NCBI GenBank assembly: GCA_027029065.1 | Contig: JALVGO010000232.1 | Location: 1 to 8,732 of the forward strand | Direction of reading: 5' to 3' | Source of the DNA: Sulfurovum sp. | Lineage (GTDB): Bacteria; Campylobacterota; Campylobacteria; Campylobacterales; Sulfurovaceae | DNA: 8,732 nucleotides | Shown: one piece after another, positions 1 through 6,336 of the stretch | Position numbering within the stretch: the first letter of the stretch is position 1 | Layout of the letters: each line of letters begins with the position of its first letter | The notes under the pieces: model-generated | The model's input: only the letters and a program-made list of their open reading frames with translations | Told to the model about the DNA's origin: nothing | Databases searched by the model: none | Translations under genes and position numbers: made by a program

Positions 1-59
1 CACGAAGAGTGCACAGGAAAATTGTATGATGCCGATTATCTATACACAAAGGAGCCATT
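1..59 (+). other. Edge region, possible 3' end of an upstream gene
   Basis: Two reading frames could carry the end of a preceding gene. One is open from base 1 to a TAA at 82-84 (ending ...SVETFW) and would overlap the next gene by 25 bases. The other ends at a TGA at 27-29 (ending ...HRKIV). The sequence is too short to choose between them. The only clear signal is the ribosome binding site at 49-54 serving the next gene. Confidence 0.2.
49..54 (+). promoter_or_regulatory. Ribosome binding site AAGGAG fixing a GTG start
   Basis: AAGGAG lies 5 bases before the GTG at 60-62. Together with the twin-arginine motif immediately after that GTG, it decides the start of the first gene. The first in-frame ATG, eight codons later, would remove the twin arginines. 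Confidence 0.75.
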
Positions 60-560
60 GTGCAGCGTAGAGACTTTTTGGTAATGGGGTCAGTATTGAC
101 GCTTTCACCCTACCTCCATGCAGAAACTGTCACCGCTCAGCAACAAGCGTTCCGGCAGATACGCAGCCTCATTGAGGCTGTGCAGGAACATATGTTCCCT
201 GCAGGGGGGAAGCTTCCCTCTGCACGTGCCATGCATACCATCAGATTTACAGAAAAGACGATCTTTCATCACACTTACGACAGAGATATACGAGCCTTTG
301 TCATCGAAGGGGCGCAGGAGCTTTCAAAACGGGAAAAAGGAAAATTCCTCTCCTATACACCACAGGAGAAAGAGCGGGCACTCAGACACTATGAACAGAC
401 CGATTACGGCAGCAACTGGCTCTCACGCATCATGACACTGACCATGGAAGCGCTCTTCTCCGACCCGGTTTACGGAAGCAATATCAAAGCTGCCGGCTGG
501 AAAGCACTGCATACCCAAGGCGGTGAGCCCAGACCAAAGACAAGGTATATACAGTTATGA
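60..560 (+). CDS. Gluconate 2-dehydrogenase subunit 3-like, Tat-exported small subunit
   Basis: The protein is 166 residues and starts at GTG. Residues 1-21 form a twin-arginine signal: the motif RRDFL at 3-7, a hydrophobic stretch, and a likely cleavage site after LHA (19-21). The mature part resembles the gluconate 2-dehydrogenase subunit 3 family (PF13618), the small subunit of membrane-associated FAD dehydrogenases that oxidise sugars, sugar acids or alcohols in the periplasm. In known systems this subunit carries the only Tat signal, and the flavoprotein partner is exported with it. The stop codon overlaps the start of the GMC flavoprotein (ATGA at 557-560), so the two are translationally coupled and almost certainly form a complex. 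The family call rests on length, Tat signal, C-terminal pattern and partner gene; the true substrate cannot be read from the sequence. Confidence 0.82.
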   Translation: MQRRDFLVMGSVLTLSPYLHAETVTAQQQAFRQIRSLIEAVQEHMFPAGGKLPSARAMHTIRFTEKTIFHHTYDRDIRAFVIEGAQELSKREKGKFLSYTPQEKERALRHYEQTDYGSNWLSRIMTLTMEALFSDPVYGSNIKAAGWKALHTQGGEPRPKTRYIQL

Positions 561-2248
561 AGCAAACTTATTATGATGCCGTAATCATCGGCTCAGGAGC
601 AAGCGGCGGGGCGGTTGCCTACTCCCTGACAAAAGCAGGATACAATGTTGCCGTCATTGAAAAAGGCAGGCTGATGAAACGGGAGGATTTCTCCAAGGAC
701 GAACTGGCATACTGCCGCCGTGACATCGTTACCCCCAACCTTTTTGAAGAGTATCATATTATTGAAGAGAAAGTTGACGGCAAATGGGAAGCAACCCCCA
801 CATACGATTCAGGCATCAGCTTTTGGAACGGCAACATTGTCGGCGGCTCCTCCAACTTCATGAGCGGTATGCTGCACCGTCTGCACCCTGACGATTTCAG
901 GCTCAAGAGCAAATATGGGGCAATAAAAGATGCCAATGTCGTTGACTGGCCAATCTCCTACGAAGACCTGGAACCCTACTATACCCTTGCCGAAGAACTT
1001 GTAGGCATATCGGGGCATTACGAGCCCCACCCGTACGAGCCTCCGCGCAGTATACCCGACTTTACACAACCGCCTACCAAAGAGAATGCGGTTGTCACAC
1101 TGCTTGACAAAAGCTGTAAAGCACTTGGTATCACCCCCCTTGTTACCCCAAGAGCCGTACTCTCCAAGGACAAGGGGCACCGTCACGCCTGTTACTACTC
1201 CAACTTCTGTGGCAGCTACGGCTGCAGCTCGGGTGCCAAGAGCAGTTCAAGAGAAGCCCTGCTGCACCCTGCGCTTGCTACAGGCAGGCTCACACTGCTG
1301 ACAAACACCCATGTCAAGTACCTGCACAGCGACAGCAAAGACCGTGTTTCACACGCCGTTGCCGTCGATACGGTCACAGGCAAAGAGAAGACTATACACG
1401 GCAGACTTTTCATTGTCGCAGCACAGGCACACGAGAGTGCGAGACTGCTGCTTAACTCTGCTAACAAATACCATCCCAATGGGCTTGCAAACAGCAGTGG
1501 CGAACTGGGCAAGAACCTCATCTTCTCCGGAGGCGGTTCCGGACAGGGAGAGTTGCATAAATCGTCCCTAAAAGAGATCCCATTCGATGCACTGATGCAG
1601 CCTGGATACTTTATCAACCGTTCCATTCTGGACTGGTACTTCATCGATGACTGGTGGCATGGAAAATTCAAAGGCGGTTCGGTCGAGTGGATGTTCGAAC
1701 ACCAAAACATCATCTCCAGAGCGCGCAAGAACAATTACAAAGATGGCCGGCTGGTGTGGGGCAAAGCACTTGGAGAACAGGTGGTCGAACGCTTTACGAA
1801 CCAAAAAAGCATCCGTTTTGAGATATTCAACGACTGGCTGCCAAACGACAACTGCTATGTCACCATCGACCCACACTATAAAGACAAATACGGCATGCCG
1901 GTAGGCAAACTCCGCATCAACGGACATCCGCAAGATCTGAAAGTAGGCAACTACATCGCCAAAAAGTGTGAAGCCATACTCGAGGAGATGGGAGCAAAGA
2001 ACATCTACTCCTCCGTCTCCTCCGCACCGGCACAGAACCTTGTTGCGGGAGGCTGCCGTTTTGGTAATGATCCAAAAACTTCCGTGCTCAACCGCTACTG
2101 CCAGACACATGATGTGCCAAACCTCTTTGTTGCCGATGCAAGCTTCATGCCCACAGGCGGCTCTGTTGCCTACACGTGGACCATCTACGCCAATGCACTA
2201 AGGGTTGCCGACCACATTGTCGATGTTTTACAAAAAGGACAAGTGTAA
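557..2248 (+). CDS. GMC-family FAD dehydrogenase large subunit with three-cysteine cluster
   Basis: The protein is 563 residues, a usual length for the large subunit of gluconate/sorbitol/glucose-type dehydrogenases. The FAD dinucleotide-binding motif GSGASG is at 12-17, followed by a second conserved glycine-rich loop GGSSN (96-100). The GMC C-terminal domain runs from about residue 420, with the signatures RFGNDPKTSVLN (501-512) and NLFVADASFMPT (522-533). Cysteines 212, 218 and 223, followed by SGAK, sit where related FAD dehydrogenases hold a 3Fe-4S cluster, suggesting electron transfer out of the flavin. It has no signal peptide of its own; export piggy-backed on the Tat-bearing subunit encoded just upstream fits. 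No cytochrome c subunit follows, so the electron acceptor is unknown. The active-site histidine usually found a few residues before the R-(M/F)-G motif is absent (AQNLVAGGCRFG). The family is secure; the substrate is not. Confidence 0.9.
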   Translation: MKQTYYDAVIIGSGASGGAVAYSLTKAGYNVAVIEKGRLMKREDFSKDELAYCRRDIVTPNLFEEYHIIEEKVDGKWEATPTYDSGISFWNGNIVGGSSNFMSGMLHRLHPDDFRLKSKYGAIKDANVVDWPISYEDLEPYYTLAEELVGISGHYEPHPYEPPRSIPDFTQPPTKENAVVTLLDKSCKALGITPLVTPRAVLSKDKGHRHACYYSNFCGSYGCSSGAKSSSREALLHPALATGRLTLLTNTHVKYLHSDSKDRVSHAVAVDTVTGKEKTIHGRLFIVAAQAHESARLLLNSANKYHPNGLANSSGELGKNLIFSGGGSGQGELHKSSLKEIPFDALMQPGYFINRSILDWYFIDDWWHGKFKGGSVEWMFEHQNIISRARKNNYKDGRLVWGKALGEQVVERFTNQKSIRFEIFNDWLPNDNCYVTIDPHYKDKYGMPVGKLRINGHPQDLKVGNYIAKKCEAILEEMGAKNIYSSVSSAPAQNLVAGGCRFGNDPKTSVLNRYCQTHDVPNLFVADASFMPTGGSVAYTWTIYANALRVADHIVDVLQKGQV

Positions 2249-2295
2249 CACGCTTAATATCAGCCACATTCATTCACAATATCAACTTCTTTGTT

Positions 2296-2463
2296 TCACT
2301 CATTGTCAATCTTCGTTTTCAGCCTGCTCAGACTTTTGCTTGTCGTATAGGACTGGTCTGTAAAACCAGTGTCTTTGGCGAATACTCCTACCCAGAAATC
2401 ATCTGCCCGAACTCCTGTTGTCAGCAGCAGTGTTGTTACTGCGGCGATCAATCCTTTTTTCAT
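2296..2463 (-). CDS. Small exported protein of unknown function (55 aa)
   Basis: A 55-residue ORF begins MKKGLIAAVTTLLLTTGVRA and continues DDFWVGVFAKDTGFTDQ. Residues 1-20 form a classic Sec signal peptide: two lysines, a hydrophobic core and a cleavage site after VRA. The mature part would be only 35 residues and has one aromatic patch (FWVGVF). A strong purine-rich site, GAGGGGG, lies 5 bases before the ATG (2469-2475), which supports real translation. The gene converges on the GMC dehydrogenase with a 47-base gap. The frame continues 11 codons past the TGA to a second TGA at 2260-2262, so this could be a shortened relic of a longer exported protein. I recognise no family. An AT-rich stretch upstream (2480-2520) could hold a promoter but no convincing hexamers stand out. 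Confidence 0.55.
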   Translation of the reverse strand: MKKGLIAAVTTLLLTTGVRADDFWVGVFAKDTGFTDQSYTTSKSLSRLKTKIDNE

Positions 2464-2632
2464 GCTGTCCCCCTCAAATGATTACATTAAACTAATATTA
2501 TTTTATAAGTTTTATTGAACAATTGTAGCATGTTTGGCTTTATGGAAACTAAAAGTGCTTCTACCTCTTTTACCACCATTTATTTTATACATTTACTGCT
2601 ATACTTTTGCAACCATTCATAATCAAGAAGCA

Positions 2633-2661
2633 TTGCAAGACAAAGTATTTTATTGTATACT
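2633..2661 (+). promoter_or_regulatory. Sigma70-type promoter for the lipoprotein operon
   Basis: A TTGCAA element (2633-2638) and TATACT (2656-2661) are separated by 17 bases. They match 4/6 and 5/6 of the consensus. The expected start of transcription is about 2668, some 25 bases before the ATG at 2693. This placement argues against the longer in-frame start at 2534, which would lie upstream of the promoter. Confidence 0.55.
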
Positions 2662-2692
2662 ACATCTAAAATCTACACAGAGGAAGACAGCC

Positions 2693-3142
2693 ATGCAACG
2701 ATGTATCTCTTTTTTTCTTATTCTCTCGTTCATACTGTTTTTAAGCGGGTGTGAGGGGCCATCATTTGGCAAATCTGTCAAAAAAGAGTATTTCCCCAAC
2801 GGTCAGGTACGTTCTGAATTTATTATGAGTGACAATACCGGCATGAACGGACTTCTTAAACTGTATGGACCGGATGAAGAGCTGACATCGACTGTAGAGA
2901 TACGCAACGGTGTCAAAGACGGCATTGAAAAACTCTATGATGAGCAGGGACGTGTTCTAAAAACAACACCTTATGTCAACGGCAAAAAGCACGGCTATGA
3001 AAAGGGCTACTTTTCCAATGGTGATGTCTGGTTTATGCTTCCATACAAGAATGGTGTGCTGAATGGGCGTGCCTATATGTACCGACAGGATGGCACGCTT
3101 CTTCGTAAAGCAACCTACAAAGAGGGCAAGATAGTAGACTAA
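2693..3142 (+). CDS. MORN-repeat (YwqK-like) lipoprotein
   Basis: The protein is 149 residues from the ATG at 2693. That start is chosen because AGGAAG (2681-2686) precedes it by 6 bases and because it places a lipoprotein signal at the N-terminus: a hydrophobic stretch at 5-17 and lipobox LSGC ending at Cys20. An upstream in-frame ATG (2534) would bury this signal behind 53 residues of non-coding appearance. The mature part carries about four to five degenerate MORN_2-type repeats of the form Y-x(2)-G-x(4)-x(5)-NG-x(2)-G, for example KEYFPNGQVRSEF (31-43), YDEQGRVLKTTPYVNGKKHG (82-101) and YFSNGDVWFMLPYKNG (106-121). Such proteins are found as surface or periplasmic lipoproteins in many Gram-negatives, and relatives are annotated as YwqK-family antitoxins, but no activity can be inferred. 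It leads an operon with a metallopeptidase 3 bases downstream. Confidence 0.85.
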   Translation: MQRCISFFLILSFILFLSGCEGPSFGKSVKKEYFPNGQVRSEFIMSDNTGMNGLLKLYGPDEELTSTVEIRNGVKDGIEKLYDEQGRVLKTTPYVNGKKHGYEKGYFSNGDVWFMLPYKNGVLNGRAYMYRQDGTLLRKATYKEGKIVD

Positions 3143-3145
3143 TTC

Positions 3146-3820
3146 ATGTCCTCCCTTCTGCCTGCCTATACTCACATTGTCAATCCGAAACTCAAACATA
3201 CCTATCTTCTCTTTGATGATGCCGGTACACTTGTGATCAAATCTCCGGGACTCTCCACACACCACATTGAACAGTTACTTATCAAAAAGTCCACATGGAT
3301 ACAGAAATCAAGAAAAAAAATTGCTGCCAAGAAAGGGTACATGCCCGATTTTTCCAAAGATCCACAGCTCTATTTTCTTGGCAGTCCATTTCCTCTTCTG
3401 CTTGAAAAACATACTGCCAAAACAACAAAACTGCACTTTGACAATCACCACTTTCGCCTTACATACCACACATATGACCCTCCACGGTTTGCAAAGCATA
3501 TTGATACATTCTACAAACAGGAAGCACAGCAGTATATCCCGCCGCTTGTTACACAATGGGCCAAGCAGATGGAACTCTCTTTTCAGACAATACGGTTCCG
3601 TAAAACAAAACGCCAGTGGGGAAGCTGCTCTTCAGGCAATACACTGAGCTTCAACACAATGCTCATGAAACTGCCCAAACACCTCATTGAGTATGTTATT
3701 GTCCACGAGCTCTCCCATATCCGCCACAAACACCACCAGCACACTTTCTGGATGTGTGTCGAACGCTACCTGCCTGACTACAAAGACAGGGTTGCAGAAC
3801 TGAAAACCTATACCCCGTAA
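3146..3820 (+). CDS. YgjP/DUF45-type zinc metallopeptidase-like protein
   Basis: The protein is 224 residues with the family's standard architecture (PF01863, SprT-like/M48-related fold). The conserved block QWGSCSSGNTLSFN is at 157-170, and the zinc motif HELSH at 187-191 supplies His187, Glu188 and His191, with His197 the likely third ligand before FW at 201-202. The N-terminal half is the usual beta-rich domain with a WIQKSRKKI segment (51-59). E. coli YgjP of this family has been annotated as a UTP pyrophosphatase, so the real substrate may not be a peptide. It is cytosolic by appearance: no signal peptide or membrane segment. It starts 3 bases after the previous stop with no nearby Shine-Dalgarno (the nearest, GAGGG, is about 20 bases upstream), so translation is probably coupled to the lipoprotein gene. 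Confidence 0.87.
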   Translation: MSSLLPAYTHIVNPKLKHTYLLFDDAGTLVIKSPGLSTHHIEQLLIKKSTWIQKSRKKIAAKKGYMPDFSKDPQLYFLGSPFPLLLEKHTAKTTKLHFDNHHFRLTYHTYDPPRFAKHIDTFYKQEAQQYIPPLVTQWAKQMELSFQTIRFRKTKRQWGSCSSGNTLSFNTMLMKLPKHLIEYVIVHELSHIRHKHHQHTFWMCVERYLPDYKDRVAELKTYTP

Positions 3821-3831
3821 GGAGTCCCATC

Positions 3832-4095
3832 ATGGATATCTACCTGCTTGCATTTTTACTCATCGTTCTCATTGGCTCTGTCACAGTATATATTTATTAT
3901 CTCAAAGAGAAGCATTCACAGCTGAATACTATTGAACGAGGATTCTGTCCAAAATGCCGGCACGATTCCATACTGCTGACAGACAAACGTGCCGGAGGCA
4001 GCTGCAGTACAAAACTGGTCACTTACGAATGTGAAACATGTGGTTACACAAACAGTTTTTCTGTCGATGAGAGCTGCAACGGCGGATGCCAGTAG
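3832..4095 (+). CDS. Membrane-anchored zinc-ribbon protein
   Basis: An 87-residue protein with one N-terminal membrane segment (about 4-23, LLAFLLIVLIGSVTVYIYY region) followed by a short cytoplasmic domain. Two CxxC knuckles, CPKC (39-42) and CETC (67-70), are 24 residues apart and form a typical zinc ribbon; the second is followed by GYTNS, as in rubredoxin-like ribbons. Additional cysteines at 58, 82 and 86 are unusual for a single ribbon and could add a metal site. GGAG (3821-3824) sits 7 bases before the ATG and directly abuts the previous stop, so the gene belongs to the same operon. Function is unknown; no enzymatic motif is present. Confidence 0.75.
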   Translation: MDIYLLAFLLIVLIGSVTVYIYYLKEKHSQLNTIERGFCPKCRHDSILLTDKRAGGSCSTKLVTYECETCGYTNSFSVDESCNGGCQ

Positions 4096-4146
4096 TTAAT
4101 ATTCTGAATATATTGTAGAGGATAAGGGATAGTAGAAGGAATTGGA

Positions 4147-4166
4147 TCCCAACCAAAAGGCTGGGA
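4147..4166 (-). terminator. Hairpin between convergent genes, candidate terminator
   Basis: On the minus strand TCCCAGCC-TTTT-GGTTGGGA folds into an 8-bp stem with one G-U pair and a 4-base loop, 12 bases after the beta-barrel gene stop. The pairing is better on the minus strand; the plus strand has an A-C mismatch. No clean T-run follows, so it may be a weak or factor-assisted terminator serving both converging units. Confidence 0.5.
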
Positions 4167-4178
4167 AAATAGTATTGC

Positions 4179-4814
4179 TTAAAACTTGTACGTTACACCA
4201 ATGTTCCATGTATCAACTGTTTTGTCAACATCTGCGGGCACATTTGCGTATGTAATTGTATCATCAAAGTTTCTTACAAAGTCAACAAATACCGCTACAT
4301 TGTCGTTTACATCGTATGATGCACCAAGCCCCCAAGAGAAACCGTCATCATCATCACTCAAATAGTCCGCATTTGGCTGCTTCACAGTCATATCAACCGA
4401 TCCGTATCCAAGCAGGGCATATACATCAAACTGATCTGTTACCGGATACATTGGCTTCGCATAGATACCCCATGCATCGATACTTGTGTTTCCGTATCCA
4501 AATGCTGTAATGTTTTTTGAAGCACCAAACCAGTATCTACCTTCAATCGCAATATACTTGTTCACATTGTATCCCGCAAGAATCATAAATTCGTTAAAGT
4601 TTGGAGACTCATCGATTTTAAAATCGTTAGGTGCCTTTACCTTTACATTTGTATCCATATATCCGTATGCAGCACCAACATAGAAACCGGCATCTGTATT
4701 TTCAACAACCATCGGTGTTTCCACTACCGGTTCAACAGGAGCGATATCCCCTCCCGCAACTGCAAATGTACCCATAGCAGCGATTGCTGCAATCGAAAGC
4801 GTAAGTTTTTTCAT
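4179..4814 (-). CDS. Outer-membrane beta-barrel protein (OmpA/OmpW-like 8-strand porin family)
   Basis: The protein is 211 residues. Residues 1-20 are a Sec signal peptide (MKK..., cleavage after AVA). A proline/valine/glutamate linker (25-38, repeated PVE/VVE) precedes a barrel of about eight alternating strands, for example GFYVGAAYGYM (43-53), YIAIEGRYWFG (87-97), WGIYAKPMYP (115-124), FDVYALLGYGSVDM (129-142), FSWGLGASYDV (159-169), VAVFVDFVRNF (173-183) and a last strand WNIGVTYKF (203-211). The C-terminal phenylalanine is the signal for BAM-dependent outer-membrane insertion. An acidic DDDD run at 154-157 lies in a predicted turn. This size and pattern match the 8-strand OM beta-barrel superfamily (OMP_b-brl). 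No OmpA peptidoglycan-binding domain is present. It is monocistronic, with a strong promoter (4851-4880) and AAGGA 6 bases before the ATG. Confidence 0.87.
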   Translation of the reverse strand: MKKLTLSIAAIAAMGTFAVAGGDIAPVEPVVETPMVVENTDAGFYVGAAYGYMDTNVKVKAPNDFKIDESPNFNEFMILAGYNVNKYIAIEGRYWFGASKNITAFGYGNTSIDAWGIYAKPMYPVTDQFDVYALLGYGSVDMTVKQPNADYLSDDDDGFSWGLGASYDVNDNVAVFVDFVRNFDDTITYANVPADVDKTVDTWNIGVTYKF

Positions 4815-4850
4815 GATCTATCCTTTTTTTGTTTTTTAATAACTTCGTAT

Positions 4851-4880
4851 ATTATATCATTATTAATAGATTAATGTCAA
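4851..4880 (-). promoter_or_regulatory. Perfect-consensus sigma70 promoter of the beta-barrel gene
   Basis: On the minus strand TTGACA (4875-4880) and TATAAT (4851-4856), both exact consensus hexamers, are separated by 18 bases. The predicted start of transcription is near 4844, giving a leader of about 30 bases ending in AAGGA and the ATG at 4814. This is the strongest promoter visible in the window and fits an abundant outer-membrane protein. Confidence 0.8.
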
Positions 4881-4881
4881 G

Positions 4882-4899
4882 TTAATAACAGCTTATTAA
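4882..4899. promoter_or_regulatory. Dyad TTAATAA-N4-TTATTAA upstream of the beta-barrel promoter
   Basis: A perfect 7-bp inverted repeat with a 4-base centre lies one base upstream of the -35 hexamer of the beta-barrel gene, centred near -46 from the predicted start. The position suits an activator or an UP-like element. Read as TAATA-N6-TATTA it has the spacing of CRP-family sites. The regulator is not identifiable, and AT-rich dyads can arise by chance. Confidence 0.4.
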
Positions 4900-4966
4900 G
4901 TACTTTTAAGAGTTTTAAAAAATGAATAGCCGGGGGAGAGGAGAGTTCAGACTGTGCTATATGTAC

Positions 4967-4978
4967 CCTATATATAGG
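4967..4978. repeat. 12-bp perfect palindrome CCTATATATAGG
   Basis: A self-complementary 12-mer sits in the gap between the beta-barrel promoter and the end of the ATPase gene. It may be an operator or part of a hairpin at the 3' end of the ATPase message; no T-run follows on the minus strand. Confidence 0.35.
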
Positions 4979-5004
4979 ATTTTAAAGAAAGTAACTCACT
5001 ATAA

Positions 5005-5025
5005 TTACCGCAACCTTTACCGCAA
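5005..5025. repeat. Two direct copies of TTACCGCAA, 12-bp period
   Basis: Copies at 5005-5013 and 5017-5025 are separated by 3 bases. They directly follow a plus-strand TATAAT (5000-5005), which has no matching -35. The stretch is not in a convincing gene. Two copies are too few to claim an iteron array. Confidence 0.4.
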
Positions 5026-5049
5026 AAATAAATTATATGACGATATGTA

Positions 5050-6237
5050 TCAATATAAAAACCCAAACAACCAAAGCGGTATCGCATTGTCATATCCGCT
5101 CTCTATATCGTCTATCACTAGATAGGCATTTTGCACGCCTATGATCTGCTTGGCATCTTTGGATTTCCCGCCTACCTCCAGTACGATCTTCTCATCGACC
5201 AGGAAGTCGCCCTGATGGTGGTAGTGCACCTGATGGTCGGTCAACAGTTGTGAGACCAAGAAACTCTCCCGTACGGCACCCACATCCGCTTTGGCACATA
5301 GGACGGCAAAAAGGTTGGGATTGTTGAGGAGTATTTTATTGGGGGCTTGAATGGTTTTGTGCCCTTTGCTACCTCTAACGATGTTAAGAAGGGAGCCTTT
5401 TTGCATATACTCCAAGTACTTGGAGAGGGTACTCCATGAGACACCGGCACTTGCAGAAAGCTTGGATTTGTTGACTTCATAGGGGGTCGTACTGCAGAGC
5501 ATATAGAGCACTTTTTTAAGCGCATCTAGCTTTTCATAGCTGATGTTGAAAATGGATGCCAGGTCACTGTCTATCGTCGTGTTTACCACTTCAAGCAATC
5601 GGTCACTGTAAGAGTTGATACCCTCTTTGAAGAAAGGGTATGTACCATGATCTAGATAATCAGAGAAGTGCTCCAGTGGTTTTACCTCACTGAGGATGTC
5701 AACAATGATATCTTCATGGGAAGTGATGATTCCTTCCAGCGTGTATGATGGAAGATGTGCAATGTTCTTGAGTGCGAGGTACTCCCTGAAAGAGAGTACC
5801 GGCATCTCATAGACCAGAGCTCTTCGTGAGAGGTCGCCTATTTCATGTTTGATATTCATCGCAGAAGAGCCGGAAAAGATCACTTGAAGGTCGGTAAAAT
5901 CATAGATCGCTTTGATATGTGAAGAGAAGTCCTTGACCTTGTGTATCTCATCGAGCAGAAGCAGCTTACCACCATGGGTATAAAAGTCATCAGCTATGGC
6001 ATAAATATCTGCATTGAGGACAGAGGGGTGGTCGCAGGAGATATAGAGGACTTGGGAAGATTTATGCTTGCTGGCCTTCGCATATTGGTGCATGAGTGTT
6101 GTTTTACCCGATCCTCTGCCCCCTACGATACCGATGACCTGGGCGGAAAAATCTATCCGTTCATACAGAAAACGCTTGAATGCAGAGGGTTTTGTACTCA
6201 AAAAGCGTTTCGAAAGCTTACTCAATATAGGTATCAT
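5050..6237 (-). CDS. AAA ATPase of the AAA_14/DUF4143 family
   Basis: The protein is 395 residues, typical for this family. Domains in order: a short N-terminal helix; a P-loop ATPase with Walker A GGRGSGKTT (39-47), Walker B LLLLDE (92-97), sensor FSGSSA (121-126) and the arginine pair of DLSRR (135-139); a winged-helix region (about 235-290); and a C-terminal DUF4143 domain with a restriction-endonuclease-like core, GDFLVDEKIVLEVGGK (343-358), whose D344, E354 and K358 could be the remnant catalytic triad. These proteins are widespread in bacteria and archaea and their biological role is poorly known; some sit near mobile or toxin-antitoxin genes. It is soluble by appearance. Its own promoter lies upstream (6278-6306). 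The Shine-Dalgarno is weak (AAAAGAG). It follows the primase-helicase gene in the same direction with a 99-base gap. Confidence 0.9.
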   Translation of the reverse strand: MIPILSKLSKRFLSTKPSAFKRFLYERIDFSAQVIGIVGGRGSGKTTLMHQYAKASKHKSSQVLYISCDHPSVLNADIYAIADDFYTHGGKLLLLDEIHKVKDFSSHIKAIYDFTDLQVIFSGSSAMNIKHEIGDLSRRALVYEMPVLSFREYLALKNIAHLPSYTLEGIITSHEDIIVDILSEVKPLEHFSDYLDHGTYPFFKEGINSYSDRLLEVVNTTIDSDLASIFNISYEKLDALKKVLYMLCSTTPYEVNKSKLSASAGVSWSTLSKYLEYMQKGSLLNIVRGSKGHKTIQAPNKILLNNPNLFAVLCAKADVGAVRESFLVSQLLTDHQVHYHHQGDFLVDEKIVLEVGGKSKDAKQIIGVQNAYLVIDDIESGYDNAIPLWLFGFLY

Positions 6238-6255
6238 TTTTTCTCTTTTTATATG

Positions 6256-6302
6256 AAATGCATTTAATAGTTAAAACATTATAGTATAAAATACATTTAA
6301 TA
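6256..6302. repeat. Two copies of AAATRCATTTAATA flanking the ATPase -10
   Basis: Copies at 6256-6269 (with G) and 6289-6302 (with A) differ at one base and start 33 bp apart, about three helical turns. Each contains a 10-bp palindromic or near-palindromic core (AAATGCATTT, AAATACATTT). One copy occupies the -35/-10 spacer and the other lies just past the predicted start of transcription, the arrangement of a repressor operator pair. Autoregulation by the ATPase's winged helix is possible but is inference. Confidence 0.5.
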
Positions 6303-6306
6303 ACAA
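6278..6306 (-). promoter_or_regulatory. Sigma70-type promoter of the ATPase gene
   Basis: On the minus strand TTGTTA (6301-6306) and an exact TATAAT (6278-6283) are 17 bases apart. Transcription should start near 6271, about 34 bases before the ATG at 6237. This means the ATPase can be expressed independently of the primase-helicase gene. Confidence 0.6.
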
Positions 6307-6336
6307 ATGAGTGTCAGCATTATACTTTAATAGTGA

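Noticed and set aside
1216..1734. Long minus-strand ORF (172 aa), and a 180-aa one at 1568-2110, opposite the GMC gene
   Set aside because: They are antisense shadows of a well-conserved coding region and show no domain or start signal.
2296..2298. TGA read as selenocysteine in the small exported protein
   Set aside because: No SECIS-like hairpin follows directly, and the short extension gives no recognisable redox motif.
2352..2370. Hairpin ACTGGT-CTGTAAA-ACCAGT that looks like a tRNA-Tyr anticodon arm (7-base loop with GTA)
   Set aside because: No D arm, T arm or acceptor stem can be built around it, and it lies inside the small exported-protein ORF, which explains the sequence as codons.
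2534..2692. 53-residue N-terminal extension of the MORN lipoprotein
   Set aside because: It lacks a ribosome binding site, contains the likely promoter, and would bury the lipobox signal peptide.
4099..4111. Inverted repeat ATATTC-T-GAATAT after the zinc-ribbon gene
   Set aside because: With a single central base it cannot form a normal RNA hairpin, and short AT palindromes are expected by chance here.
4922..5125. 67-residue plus-strand ORF overlapping the ATPase 3' end
   Set aside because: Composition is unlike protein, there is no ribosome binding site, and it overlaps a well-supported gene on the other strand.
6311..6336. Possible terminator after the primase-helicase (GTCA/TGAC pairing)
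   Set aside because: Only a 4-bp stem with a long loop and no T-run; too weak to annotate.
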